From Lachnospiraceae bacterium (GTDB taxonomy: Bacteria > Bacillota > Clostridia > Lachnospirales > Lachnospiraceae), in contig JAILRP010000093.1 in the NCBI GenBank assembly GCA_024698075.1, forward strand, positions 1 to 64,000: DNA of 64,000 nt. The letters run 5' to 3'. The position numbers and the translations under genes were made by a program. Positions 18,549 to 26,791 of this stretch are shown in pieces; position 1 is the first letter of the stretch, and each line of letters opens with the position of its first letter. The notes below the pieces were generated by a model that saw only the letters and a program-made list of their open reading frames with translations, had not been told where the DNA came from and made no database searches.

Positions 18549-19622
18549 ATGAAATATGTACTTATCGGATGCGGCAGGATATCGCCGAACCACATCCAGG
18601 CTGCCATCAATAACGGGCTGGAGATTGCTGCGATATGCGATGTCAGCGAAGATAACATGAAAGACAAGAAGGCCAAGTTCGAGCTTAGTGATTCCGTGAA
18701 GATGTATACGGATCATATAGAAATGCTCGATAAAGAGAAGCCCGTGCTTGCCGCGATAGCGACCGAATCGGGAAAGCATGCCGCTATAGCGCTTGACTGC
18801 ATTGAGCGCGGATGCAACGTGATCATAGAAAAGCCCATCGCCCTTTCGCTCGAGGATGCCGACAGGATAATAGATGCCGCGGTTGCCAAGGATGTGCTCG
18901 TATGCGTAAACCACCAGAACAGGTTCAACAAGTCGATCGCAAAGATCCGCGAGGCGCTCGAGAAGAACAGGTTCGGAAAGATGTTCTACGGGACTGCCCA
19001 CATCAGATGGTGCAGGGATCATGAGTATTATGACAGGGCAGCATGGAGAGGCACATGGGAGCAGGACGGCGGCGCGCTCATGAACCAGTGCATCCACAAC
19101 ATAGATCTTCTGCGCTGGATGATGGGAGACGAGGTGACAGAGGTTGTCGGAATGACTGACAGGCTCCGCCATGACTATATCGAGGCCGAAGACCTCGGGA
19201 TCGCGCTCGTCAGGTTTGCCAACGGTTCATACGGCATTATCGAGGGGACGACGGATGTATACCCGAAGAATCTTGAGGAAACGCTCTACCTGTTCGGCGA
19301 GAAGGGTACCGTAAAGGCCGGCGGGACATCTGTCAACAAGATCGAGGAATGGCGTTTTTCTGACATGCTCGACGATCCCGAAGACGTGATGGCCGAGTTC
19401 GGCGAAAATCCCCCGAACGTGTACGGATACGGCCACACACCGCTCTATGCGGATATGATAGATGCGATTAAGAACAAAAGGAAGCCTTATGTTGACGGAG
19501 AAGCCGGAAGACGGGCACTTGAGCTTGTTCTTGCGATATACAGGTCGGCCGCTACCGGGCAGAGTGTTAAGCTTCCTCTTGATAAGTGCTCCACAATGGA
19601 GTTTAAGGGACGGTTTTCATAA
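18549..19622 (+). CDS. Gfo/Idh/MocA oxidoreductase, WlbA/WbpB-like
   Basis: A 357-residue NAD-dependent oxidoreductase acting on a nucleotide sugar. Seen: Rossmann motif GCGRISPNH at about 7-15, EKPIAL near 99-104, NHQNRFN near 128-134, and MNQCIHNIDLLRWMMG near 180-195 carrying the catalytic His. The NHQNRFN and WEQDGGALMNQ features resemble WbpB and WlbA. No dedicated aminotransferase or acetyltransferase lies beside it; the trio at 200-2923 could share its pathway. GGAG lies six bases before ATG 18549; the ATG at 18546 is an alternative. Confidence 0.82.
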   Translation: MKYVLIGCGRISPNHIQAAINNGLEIAAICDVSEDNMKDKKAKFELSDSVKMYTDHIEMLDKEKPVLAAIATESGKHAAIALDCIERGCNVIIEKPIALSLEDADRIIDAAVAKDVLVCVNHQNRFNKSIAKIREALEKNRFGKMFYGTAHIRWCRDHEYYDRAAWRGTWEQDGGALMNQCIHNIDLLRWMMGDEVTEVVGMTDRLRHDYIEAEDLGIALVRFANGSYGIIEGTTDVYPKNLEETLYLFGEKGTVKAGGTSVNKIEEWRFSDMLDDPEDVMAEFGENPPNVYGYGHTPLYADMIDAIKNKRKPYVDGEAGRRALELVLAIYRSAATGQSVKLPLDKCSTMEFKGRFS

Positions 19623-19627
19623 GACAG

Positions 19628-21262
19628 ATGATGCTGGATTTGACTGACCTTTCATGCGAATACACAAAAAGGCTCAATGAGATAGCAGATGAGATAAAGG
19701 AAAGCTATACGCTTTTTGTGGACGGATGCTCGAAAAAATACGGAGACAGCCTATATTTTTGGGCGTCTCCTTTTTCTGCGAGAAATACATATAATGACGG
19801 GACTTACGTGCAGATATGCAGGACAATCCTTGCGAAGGAAGCCGTAAGAGACGGCCTGGCGGATACGGTGATCGCGGGGACCGAAGGGGAATATGAGACC
19901 CTGAAAAAACTACTTAAAGGACAGGCTGAGGTCAGGCTTGGCGCAAAAAGGGAAGATACCGGAAGGATAAAGCGTACATTCGGAAGATGGCGCCACTTCC
20001 TGGAATATTCGGCCCGCCAGGCGGCGTACAGAAGATACGCGCCGGAAAAATACGTATACCCTTCTTCATTTTCGATAGTCGTAGGACCCGCCATAAGCAC
20101 CGATTTTGACGGGCATGTGTTCAACGACAGATATACGACCGGCATAAACGGTTATCATGAAGCATTGTTTCTGCCGTATATCGTCAATCCAAGAAAGATA
20201 AAAAATAAGACCCTGTTTGAGAACATAAGGAACTGCAGCACCCACAGGTTCATTTATGACAGGGATCTTGTAAGGCTGTCTGATGTTTTGGATATCATCA
20301 GATATTGGAAATATATCGACAGGATAAAAAAAGATGCGTTCTTCTATGAAGGCATCGATGTGTCTGCGATAGTGTGCCAGAACCTTGAGGCCGGGAAGAG
20401 CAATTCACCTGCGTTTGACGGAATAATGATGGAGAAGATGCTCTCACGCCTTGCCGGCAAGGGCGTCGGCATCAGAAACATCATACAGTGGTATGAGGGC
20501 CGTTCGTTTGATGTCTGTACGGCTTCGGCGGCAAGGAAGTATTTTCCTGATGCGTCTTCTGTCGGATACGAAGGCTATCCGCTGACCGAGACGATACTCG
20601 GAGGATGCGTTTCGGCCGAACAGCATAGAACAGACCATGCCCCGGCGAAAATGGCGATAGCGGGCAGGGCGTTCGAGCCGCAGGCACATCAGTTCTGCCC
20701 TGATGTTAAGCTTCTCTATGTGCCCATACTACGCAATGACTATGTTCTTCGGAAAAAGGGGAAAAAGGATAATGAGCTTCCGGTGACTGTGCTCGTGCTC
20801 CTGTCATATTCTCATGAGGTATCACTTATGCTGCTAAAAGGTGTTGCCGGATTTGCACGGCAGAACAGGAGATGCCGCATCATCATCAAGAACCATCCGA
20901 CTAATGAAGGATTTACACTTGCCTCATATGGATTCAGAGAAGAACTGGATGTTGCCTATGTCAGCGGGAGGCTTTCCGACTGCCTGGAAGATGTCGATGC
21001 GGTCGTGAGCTCACTGACGATATCCACGGTTGAAGTGGCCTTTGCGGGCATCAGCCAGATAGTGATGTATCCGCCGGGACAGCTCGGATACACATGCCTT
21101 CCCGAAAGCATAAGGGATAAGCTGTGCACCGTTGTCTACAGTCCCGAAGAGATAACTAAGAAACTCCCTGAATGTCTGAAAGAGCCTGTGGATAATTCCG
21201 TTCTGGCCGATCTGCTCATAGAAAAGACGCCGGAAAATGTATGCCGGCTGTTTGAACGCTAG
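19628..21262 (+). CDS. Unrecognised large protein with a GT-B-like C-terminal half
   Basis: A 544-residue cytoplasmic protein with no signal peptide or membrane helix. The C-terminal third has VLVLLSYSHEVSLML, IIIKNHPTNEG, then CLEDVDAVVSSLTISTVEVA and ISQIVMYPPGQLG. This layout is seen in surface-carbohydrate transferases of the CDP-glycerol or capsule type, where a KxHP strand is followed by an SS-containing loop. The N-terminal half is not recognised. Its position after a GT4 and a Gfo/Idh gene supports a glycan role. The ribosome binding site is weak. Confidence 0.55.
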   Translation: MMLDLTDLSCEYTKRLNEIADEIKESYTLFVDGCSKKYGDSLYFWASPFSARNTYNDGTYVQICRTILAKEAVRDGLADTVIAGTEGEYETLKKLLKGQAEVRLGAKREDTGRIKRTFGRWRHFLEYSARQAAYRRYAPEKYVYPSSFSIVVGPAISTDFDGHVFNDRYTTGINGYHEALFLPYIVNPRKIKNKTLFENIRNCSTHRFIYDRDLVRLSDVLDIIRYWKYIDRIKKDAFFYEGIDVSAIVCQNLEAGKSNSPAFDGIMMEKMLSRLAGKGVGIRNIIQWYEGRSFDVCTASAARKYFPDASSVGYEGYPLTETILGGCVSAEQHRTDHAPAKMAIAGRAFEPQAHQFCPDVKLLYVPILRNDYVLRKKGKKDNELPVTVLVLLSYSHEVSLMLLKGVAGFARQNRRCRIIIKNHPTNEGFTLASYGFREELDVAYVSGRLSDCLEDVDAVVSSLTISTVEVAFAGISQIVMYPPGQLGYTCLPESIRDKLCTVVYSPEEITKKLPECLKEPVDNSVLADLLIEKTPENVCRLFER

Positions 21263-21271
21263 GAAGGTTGA

Positions 21272-21288
21272 CCTGCTACTTGAGCAGG
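21272..21288. terminator. Weak inverted repeat between convergent genes
   Basis: CCTGCT and AGCAGG form a perfect six-base stem around a five-base loop. It lies in the 13-base gap between the plus-strand gene ending at 21262 and the minus-strand gene ending at 21276, and covers the stop codon of the latter. There is no T-run on either side, so intrinsic termination would be weak. Confidence 0.25.
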
Positions 21289-22730
21289 CGCCTCTGTATC
21301 TTGCCGTTTGAGGTGCGCGGTATGCTGTCGATCCGCTCTATGTATTTGGGAAGCTTGTTCTTGTCAAGATGTCCGTTCAGATATTCCGACAGTGCGTTCA
21401 CATCAAGCTCGGCGTTGTCTTTTGTGACTATATAGAGCTTGGGTACCTGGCCTTTCAGCTCATCGCTTACCGGGATGCATGCCGCATCGGCAGCGAGGCC
21501 GGATTTTAACGCCACATCTTCTATCTCATCCGGAGAGATATTGATCCCGTTGCAGTTTATGACATCATCTTTTCTTCCGAACACATAAACATATCCCTCA
21601 TCATCGATATATCCGAGATCGCTCGTTACGATATACCCGTCTTTTAATACGGAAGCGGTAAGCTCGGGATTTCTGAAGTAGCATTCCATGTTCATGGGGC
21701 CTTTGGAAGCAAGGAGTCCCGGATCTTCGCGTGTGGCTTTTTTCGGTTTTGCGTCATCATCCGTAAATATGATCTGTGAGTTCTTTGTGGGAAGGCCTAT
21801 GCAGTTCTCACGTCCCGTAACGGAGCTGAATTCAAGCACGCAGGTGCGCCCGCTCTCGGTGGAGCCGTAGAAATTATAAAGCCGCACGCCGGGCAGATTG
21901 CTGATAAGATCGTTTTTTAAGCCCTCCGGAAGAGATGCGGTCCCGATCTGGATATAATCAAGTTTTTTCCCGTATTCCCAGAACTGTCCCTTGGAAAGCT
22001 TTATCAGAAGTATCGCGGCATTCGGGGACAGATCGAGTGCGGTCACGTTATATTTTTCGATCATATCAAGAACCTGGCGGATCTTGATGAGTCCGTCAGA
22101 GAGTATGATGCTCCCGCCGTTTAAGAGGTTGGCATAGCAGCAGCGTATGCCATGGGAGTGGCTTATTGCCACTGGAATCAGCTCGGTATTGCCGGGTTTC
22201 ATGTTAACGCCGTATCTGATGTTTTCCGCAAGTGCTATGTTTGCCCGGTGGGAGATGACTATGCCCTTGGATCTGCCGGTAGTGCCGGTCGTGTATAGAA
22301 TCTCCGCGACGCAGTCGGCTTCGGGAAATGTGAACCCGTCATATTCCGTGTGGGGACAGCCAAGCAGTTCATCATATGAAACGCTTCTGATGCCGTCATA
22401 TTCTTTTTCGCAGAAGACGGCAAGGACTGAGCCCGTCTCTTCATGGATCAACCTGATCCTGTCTTCGGAGGCTTCGTTTTCGACAGGCACAAAGACCGCT
22501 CCGATAAGTTCGCAGGCCATATCGAGAATAAGGTAGGCGGCATCCTGCCCGCATTCTGCCATGACAAGGTCAGAACGCCCGATCCCGAGACAGTCACTCA
22601 AATAAAAAGCGATATCCCTTATCTTATCCCATGCTTCTTTATATGTATAGGAACTGCCGGCATCGGCGGCAAAAAGGCGGTCCGGCTGTCTTAATGCGTG
22701 GTTATGCAGAATCTCAACCATTGAGTTCAT
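21276..22730 (-). CDS. ANL-superfamily AMP-dependent acyl ligase
   Basis: A 484-residue adenylating enzyme that should activate a carboxylic acid as acyl-AMP and load it on a carrier. Seen: P-loop motif YTTGTTGRSKG at 146-156, YGSTESG, the TSDLGYIDDEGYVYVFGR hinge region and the C-terminal lysine in SNGKIQRR. The upstream gene on the same strand is a separate acyl carrier protein ten bases away, so the natural partner is that ACP instead of CoA. ATG 22730 has GAGG about eight bases upstream. The acid is unknown. It is a second copy of the ligase plus ACP theme at 56393-58076. Confidence 0.88.
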   Translation of the reverse strand: MNSMVEILHNHALRQPDRLFAADAGSSYTYKEAWDKIRDIAFYLSDCLGIGRSDLVMAECGQDAAYLILDMACELIGAVFVPVENEASEDRIRLIHEETGSVLAVFCEKEYDGIRSVSYDELLGCPHTEYDGFTFPEADCVAEILYTTGTTGRSKGIVISHRANIALAENIRYGVNMKPGNTELIPVAISHSHGIRCCYANLLNGGSIILSDGLIKIRQVLDMIEKYNVTALDLSPNAAILLIKLSKGQFWEYGKKLDYIQIGTASLPEGLKNDLISNLPGVRLYNFYGSTESGRTCVLEFSSVTGRENCIGLPTKNSQIIFTDDDAKPKKATREDPGLLASKGPMNMECYFRNPELTASVLKDGYIVTSDLGYIDDEGYVYVFGRKDDVINCNGINISPDEIEDVALKSGLAADAACIPVSDELKGQVPKLYIVTKDNAELDVNALSEYLNGHLDKNKLPKYIERIDSIPRTSNGKIQRRLLK

Positions 22731-22740
22731 ATCGGTTTCC

Positions 22741-22962
22741 TCACAGAAGGTCTGAGACCGTCTTCCATATGGCTTCCATTGAATCAAAGTTCTCGGGAGT
22801 TATCCTGTCCATTTCTATGGAGATCCCGAATTCATCCTCAATATCCGATATGATCGAGACGAGGTCCATTGAATCGATGCGCTTGCCGCTCACAAGATCC
22901 GTGCAGTTTTCAAAATCAACCGACGGGCAGACGTTTTTCAGTATCTCATGCAGTCTTTCCAT
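22741..22962 (-). CDS. Acyl carrier protein
   Basis: A 73-residue free-standing carrier protein. Seen: acidic four-helix pattern and phosphopantetheine serine S31 in RIDSMDLVSI, where DSM/DSL is the standard site. The start ATG 22962 has GAGAGG seven bases away; an ATG six bases earlier is too close to it. It forms a two-gene operon with the AMP ligase. No acyltransferase gene follows on this strand, so the acyl acceptor enzyme must be elsewhere in the locus. Confidence 0.9.
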   Translation of the reverse strand: MERLHEILKNVCPSVDFENCTDLVSGKRIDSMDLVSIISDIEDEFGISIEMDRITPENFDSMEAIWKTVSDLL

Positions 22963-23072
22963 AATCATACCTCTCTTTTTTTGAACATAGGCCCATTCCG
23001 GAACAGCGCTTGGCAAACGGGCATGCAGACGATATCGGTTTTTCACGTAAAACCTGATACAGTTCGTAAGGT

Positions 23073-23102
23073 ATTTTATCATATAAAAAAAATCGTTGAC
23101 AA
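23073..23102 (-). promoter_or_regulatory. Predicted promoter for the minus-strand ACP-ligase operon
   Basis: Read on the minus strand, TTGTCA (complement of 23097-23102) and TAAAAT (complement of 23073-23078) are 18 bases apart, with TGA before the -10 box. Its -35 box overlaps the plus-strand -35 box at 23096-23101. The leader to ATG 22962 would be roughly 105 bases. Confidence 0.45.
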
Positions 23103-23124
23103 TATATATGGACCATGTTATCAT
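23096..23124 (+). promoter_or_regulatory. Predicted promoter of the LysR-ABC operon
   Basis: A consensus TTGACA at 23096-23101 is followed after 17 bases by TATCAT at 23119-23124, with TGT before it (extended -10). Transcription would start near 23131, at the first copy of a repeated CATAAGCAA element. This is one of the strongest promoter matches in the window. Confidence 0.6.
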
Positions 23125-23129
23125 TCACA

Positions 23130-23159
23130 CATAAGCAAAAACTTATAGGTCATAAGCAA
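23130..23159 (+). promoter_or_regulatory. Possible LysR operator: spaced repeat plus inverted half-site
   Basis: CATAAGCAA occurs at 23130-23138 and again at 23151-23159, exactly 21 bases (two helical turns) apart, with an inverted CTTAT at 23142-23146 between. The set covers the predicted transcription start and ends on the A of the LysR start codon. LysR regulators commonly bind such half-sites near their own gene; binding here is inferred. Confidence 0.4.
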
Positions 23160-24067
23160 TGAGTGATTTATCGAACGAAAAGTATATTCTTCAGATCCGC
23201 AGATCGGGATCGATATCCAAAGCGGCAGCGGCCCTTGGGATATCACAGCCGGCACTCAGCATGAAGCTTAACCAGATGGAAAAATCCTTCGGATTTACCG
23301 TGTTCGACCGCAAGACCGCACCCGTTGCACTTACAGCTGCAGGGGCTGTCTATATGGAATATCTGGACCGTAAGCATGTTCTTGACGCTGATTACAGAAA
23401 GAGGATCGATGAGATAGTGGCAGAGCAGTCCGAGAGGATTTCGGTGGGCGCTCCTACGGTATACGTTGATTCAGTGCTCATAGATGCGGTCTCTGAGCTT
23501 CATGGGTTTGGCAGGGGGTACAGGATATGCATCAAGACCGCACCGGTTCCGGAACTTTTGGAAATGACTGCCAATTCCGAACTTGACTGCTTTATTACGA
23601 CCACTCCGGTCAAGGATAAAGACTTTGAGTGTGTGCCGATAAGAAGTGAAAGAACATACCTTTGTTTTGCAGGTGACAGCGAACTTGCCGCGGCATTGCC
23701 GGACGGCCCGGTCTCGGAAGAAGATCTTCCCGCGCTGAACGGCCGGAACATGATATTCCTTAATCCGGACCTGCCGATGCAGATCGCTCTCGATGAGGTG
23801 ATAAACCGATATAAGCTTAGCGTCAGTTCATATATCACCGTTGACCAGACGAGTACTGCATTGTCGCTTGTAAGAAAAAATGCCGGTATATGCCTCGCGA
23901 CGAGCGAGACGATCCACCCGGATGCAAACACCGGCCTATGCACGCGTTCCATGCATCAGATCATACCCGACAGGATGATCTATGTTGCTTATCATAAAGC
24001 TCATTATATTTCAAATGCATGTACTGACCTTATAAACATCTTAAAAAGAAAGGAAAAGGAAAAATGA
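23159..24067 (+). CDS. LysR-family transcriptional regulator
   Basis: A 302-residue regulator. Seen: N-terminal winged helix-turn-helix with SGSISKAAAALGISQPALSMKLNQME near residues 14-40, where Ala and Ser-Gln-Pro-Ala positions match the family. A periplasmic-binding-like effector domain runs from about 95 to 295. Its stop overlaps the next start as ATGA, so it is co-transcribed with the ABC transporter it probably controls. The effector is unknown but may be the transported solute. The divergent ACP-ligase operon could also be under its control. Confidence 0.9.
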   Translation: MSDLSNEKYILQIRRSGSISKAAAALGISQPALSMKLNQMEKSFGFTVFDRKTAPVALTAAGAVYMEYLDRKHVLDADYRKRIDEIVAEQSERISVGAPTVYVDSVLIDAVSELHGFGRGYRICIKTAPVPELLEMTANSELDCFITTTPVKDKDFECVPIRSERTYLCFAGDSELAAALPDGPVSEEDLPALNGRNMIFLNPDLPMQIALDEVINRYKLSVSSYITVDQTSTALSLVRKNAGICLATSETIHPDANTGLCTRSMHQIIPDRMIYVAYHKAHYISNACTDLINILKRKEKEK

Positions 24068-25158
24068 AAAAGTACACTATCAAGATCGTATCTGTTGCTG
24101 CGGCTGCAATGCTGTTAGGACTGACCGGATGTGCGGCGAACGTGAATGTTGCTCAGCCTGCAGGCTCTGAGGCGCCTGCTGAAACTGCATCTGCAGAAAC
24201 AGAAACTGCACCTGCAGAAACAGAAGCTGCACCTGCCGAGGCAGAGGCAGAACCTGCCGGAGGAGCCGACGAGACTCTTAATCTTTCATATCAGTACGGA
24301 CTTTCATATGCACCTGCTGTCATCGCGCAGGAAAAGGGACTCATAGAGAAGGCATACAATGAAGCCACAGGCGGCAATCTTACGGTAACATGGACACAGA
24401 TGAGCTCAGGTGCCGATATCAATACCGCTATAGCAGCGGGCGAGCTTGACGGCGGATTCATGGGAGTCGGACCTGCTGTCACGGGTGTTACGAAGGGCCT
24501 CGGCTATAAGATCTTCACCAATCTTTCCGGACAGGAGCACGGAATGACATCAAACGATCCCGACGTCAACAGCCTCGGAGACCTGGTAGGATCAGATAAG
24601 CAGATCGCGCTTGTAAATACGGGTTCGATCCAGCACATCATCCTTGCAAAGGCACTCGTGGAAAACGGATACGGCGCACATGATCTTGATGCCAACATCG
24701 TTGCCATGAAGCATCCCGACGGAAAAGCAGCCCTTGAGAGCGGCTCTGTTGCCTGCCATCTTACGAGCAGCCCTTACATCTTCTCGGAGCGTGAGAACTC
24801 AGACCTCCACGAGATCAAGGAAGTTGCGGATGCATACACGGTTGATTACAGCTTCATAGTCGGAATCGCCACAGAAGAACTTCATGACAGCAAGCCTGAG
24901 GTATATGCCGCACTGTGTGACGGCATCAAGGCAGGAATGGATCTCATCAATTCCGATCCCGAGGGAGCCGCTGCCATCACATGCGAGCTTGACGGAAACA
25001 CTCCCGAGGTCGAACTTGACTATATGAAGAAGGGAACGTACAATCCTGATACAAATAAACTGTTTGAAGTTGCAACGTTTATGTATGATAATGAATTTAT
25101 AGAAAATGCACCCGGATCATACGAAGACCTTGTATTTGATAACGTGAAAGGAAACTGA
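24064..25158 (+). CDS. ABC transporter substrate-binding lipoprotein (SsuA/TauA/NMT1 type)
   Basis: A 364-residue lipoprotein. Seen: a lipobox LTGC with the cysteine near residue 22, an acidic Ala-Glu-Thr linker encoded by 21-base repeats, and a solute-binding domain from about residue 77 with LSYQYGLSYAPAVIAQEKGL, typical of nitrate, sulfonate, taurine or thiamine-precursor binders. The following permease and ATPase complete the system. The solute is not evident; no sulfonate-catabolism gene is adjacent. Confidence 0.88.
   Translation: MKKYTIKIVSVAAAAMLLGLTGCAANVNVAQPAGSEAPAETASAETETAPAETEAAPAEAEAEPAGGADETLNLSYQYGLSYAPAVIAQEKGLIEKAYNEATGGNLTVTWTQMSSGADINTAIAAGELDGGFMGVGPAVTGVTKGLGYKIFTNLSGQEHGMTSNDPDVNSLGDLVGSDKQIALVNTGSIQHIILAKALVENGYGAHDLDANIVAMKHPDGKAALESGSVACHLTSSPYIFSERENSDLHEIKEVADAYTVDYSFIVGIATEELHDSKPEVYAALCDGIKAGMDLINSDPEGAAAITCELDGNTPEVELDYMKKGTYNPDTNKLFEVATFMYDNEFIENAPGSYEDLVFDNVKGN
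24191..24253 (+). repeat. In-frame 21-base tandem repeat in the lipoprotein linker
   Basis: Units start at 24191, 24212 and 24233 with CTGCAG or CTGCCG. The first two differ at one base; the third is degenerate. Each encodes seven residues of the SAETETA or PAETEAA type, so copy changes would alter linker length without breaking the frame. Confidence 0.75.
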
Positions 25159-25164
25159 TCATAA

Positions 25165-25983
25165 ATGAACCGATCCCAAAGCGGAAAAAATGGTTTTGTT
25201 TACAAACTGTCTGTCAGGATAGTATTTACATTAGTTGTCCTGGGGATCTGGGAATATGTTGCCAGAGCGCGGCTTTTAGGTCCGCGCTCTGAGCTGATAT
25301 TCCCGTCCCTTGAATCGATAGGAGCGGCGTTTGTCCGGAACTTTGTCAAAGGATATGCGCATCTTTCGCTTTGGAATTATATCGGGAATTCGATGAAGCT
25401 TCTGCTTGCCGGCCTGTTCATCGGGATCGCCCTGGCATTTGTTTTCTCGGGACTCTCAACGGTCAGCAGGACGTTTTCGGTCATATATAATTACGTTGTC
25501 TCCGTATGCGACCTTCTTCCCGGAGTGGCACTCCTTCCCGTTGTGATCGTGATCTTCGGGGTCAAGAGCGGAGTCATCGTATTTCTGGTCGTTCATGCGG
25601 TCATATGGCCGATGAGCCGCAACATCATGGACGGATTCATGGCCGTCCCGATGATATATGTCGAAGCCGGACGTAACATCGGCCTTAAGGGGGCATCGCT
25701 TCTATTCAAGGTCTATCTTCCCGCATCGACCGCCTATATCGTATCCGGCCTCAAGGTAGGCTGGGCAAGGGCATGGCGCGGGCTCATCTCGGCGGAGATG
25801 ATATTCGGCATAGCATCCTGTCCGGGCATAGGCCTGTTCATTAACCAGATGAGGACCAACATGAACAACGCGGAGATGTATGCGACTCTTATTGTCATTA
25901 TAATCATCGGAGTCATTGTCCAGTACGGTATCCTCTCGCCGATAGAAAAGAACACTGTCAAGAAATGGGGGATGTCCAGATGA
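25165..25983 (+). CDS. ABC transporter permease (SsuC/TauC type)
   Basis: A 272-residue inner-membrane permease with about six helices. Seen: the EAA-loop segment EAGRNIGLKGASLLFKVYLPAS near 170-191, which docks the ATPase, and RAWRGLISAEM after it, usual in the nitrate, taurine and sulfonate permeases. It overlaps the ATPase start by four bases (ATGA at 25980). Paired with the lipoprotein upstream for uptake. Confidence 0.9.
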   Translation: MNRSQSGKNGFVYKLSVRIVFTLVVLGIWEYVARARLLGPRSELIFPSLESIGAAFVRNFVKGYAHLSLWNYIGNSMKLLLAGLFIGIALAFVFSGLSTVSRTFSVIYNYVVSVCDLLPGVALLPVVIVIFGVKSGVIVFLVVHAVIWPMSRNIMDGFMAVPMIYVEAGRNIGLKGASLLFKVYLPASTAYIVSGLKVGWARAWRGLISAEMIFGIASCPGIGLFINQMRTNMNNAEMYATLIVIIIIGVIVQYGILSPIEKNTVKKWGMSR

Positions 25984-26729
25984 GCACGATCTTAGAGATT
26001 AAAGACCTTCATAAATCATTTTCGGATAATCCCGATGGGACTGAGGTCCTCTCCTCACTTGACCTTGAAGTTGAGAAAAATGAGTTCCTGTGCATCTTAG
26101 GGCATTCGGGATGCGGCAAGACGACACTTCTTCGGTGCATAGCAGGTTTTGAATCTTTCACCGGACAGGTCATATTAAACGGAAGTGCCGTAACGAGCCC
26201 GTCACCTGACAGGATCATGGTATTCCAGACATTTGAACAGCTGTTTCCGTGGAAGACGGTTTTCGGAAACGTTGATTTTCCGCTTAAACAGACCGGCCAT
26301 AAGGATAAGGCTGAAAGAAAGCGCGTCGTTGAGGATGCGCTAAAGAAGGTGAGACTGTCCGAATATGCACACTACTATCCGCATCAGCTCTCCGGCGGAA
26401 TGAAGCAGCGTGTTGCGATTGCCCGTGCGCTTGCGCTGAAACCGAAGCTCATACTCATGGATGAGCCGTTTGCGGCACTTGATGCCATGACGAGACGTGA
26501 GCTTCAGAATGAGCTTCTGCTCCTGTCGCAGACGGAAGACTGCACGATACTGTTTGTCACGCACAATATCCAGGAGGCGATAATCCTCGGGACAAGGAAC
26601 ATCGTCCTTCACAAGGGTGGGAAGATCGTTTACGACAAGAGGAACGACATGGAAAAACCCATATCGCCGTCGAGTGAAGGATTCGGCAGGATATGGCAGG
26701 AAATGCGCGACGCGATATACATGGAGTGA
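25980..26729 (+). CDS. ABC transporter ATP-binding protein (SsuB/TauB type)
   Basis: A 249-residue ATPase that powers the importer. Seen: Walker A GHSGCGKT at 41-48, Q-loop region VFQTFEQLFPW at 81-91, signature LSGGMKQ at 137-143, Walker B LILMDEP at 157-163, and the switch His in FVTHNIQEA. ATG 25980 overlaps the permease stop and is preferred to the earlier ATG at 25965. It ends the transporter operon; a new promoter begins two bases after its stop. Confidence 0.92.
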   Translation: MSTILEIKDLHKSFSDNPDGTEVLSSLDLEVEKNEFLCILGHSGCGKTTLLRCIAGFESFTGQVILNGSAVTSPSPDRIMVFQTFEQLFPWKTVFGNVDFPLKQTGHKDKAERKRVVEDALKKVRLSEYAHYYPHQLSGGMKQRVAIARALALKPKLILMDEPFAALDAMTRRELQNELLLLSQTEDCTILFVTHNIQEAIILGTRNIVLHKGGKIVYDKRNDMEKPISPSSEGFGRIWQEMRDAIYME

Positions 26730-26730
26730 T

Positions 26731-26759
26731 TTGACTTTTAATATATCCTTCACTATAAT
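26731..26759 (+). promoter_or_regulatory. Near-consensus sigma-A promoter for the O-acyltransferase pair
   Basis: TTGACT at 26731-26736 and a perfect TATAAT at 26754-26759 are 17 bases apart. Transcription would begin near 26766. GGAG at 26780-26783 then lies eight bases before the MBOAT start. No terminator separates it from the transporter genes upstream. Confidence 0.7.
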
Positions 26760-26791
26760 GAGGCTCGGCCTTATGTTATGGAGTACCCGGT

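Noticed and set aside
21272..21288. A strong bidirectional terminator between the convergent genes
   Set aside because: The stem is only six pairs and neither side has a T-run. It is listed only as a weak inverted repeat.
24146..24346. A short plus-strand frame with repeated Leu-His-Leu-Gln-Lys units
   Set aside because: It is the second reading frame of the 21-base linker repeats of the lipoprotein gene, not a separate protein.
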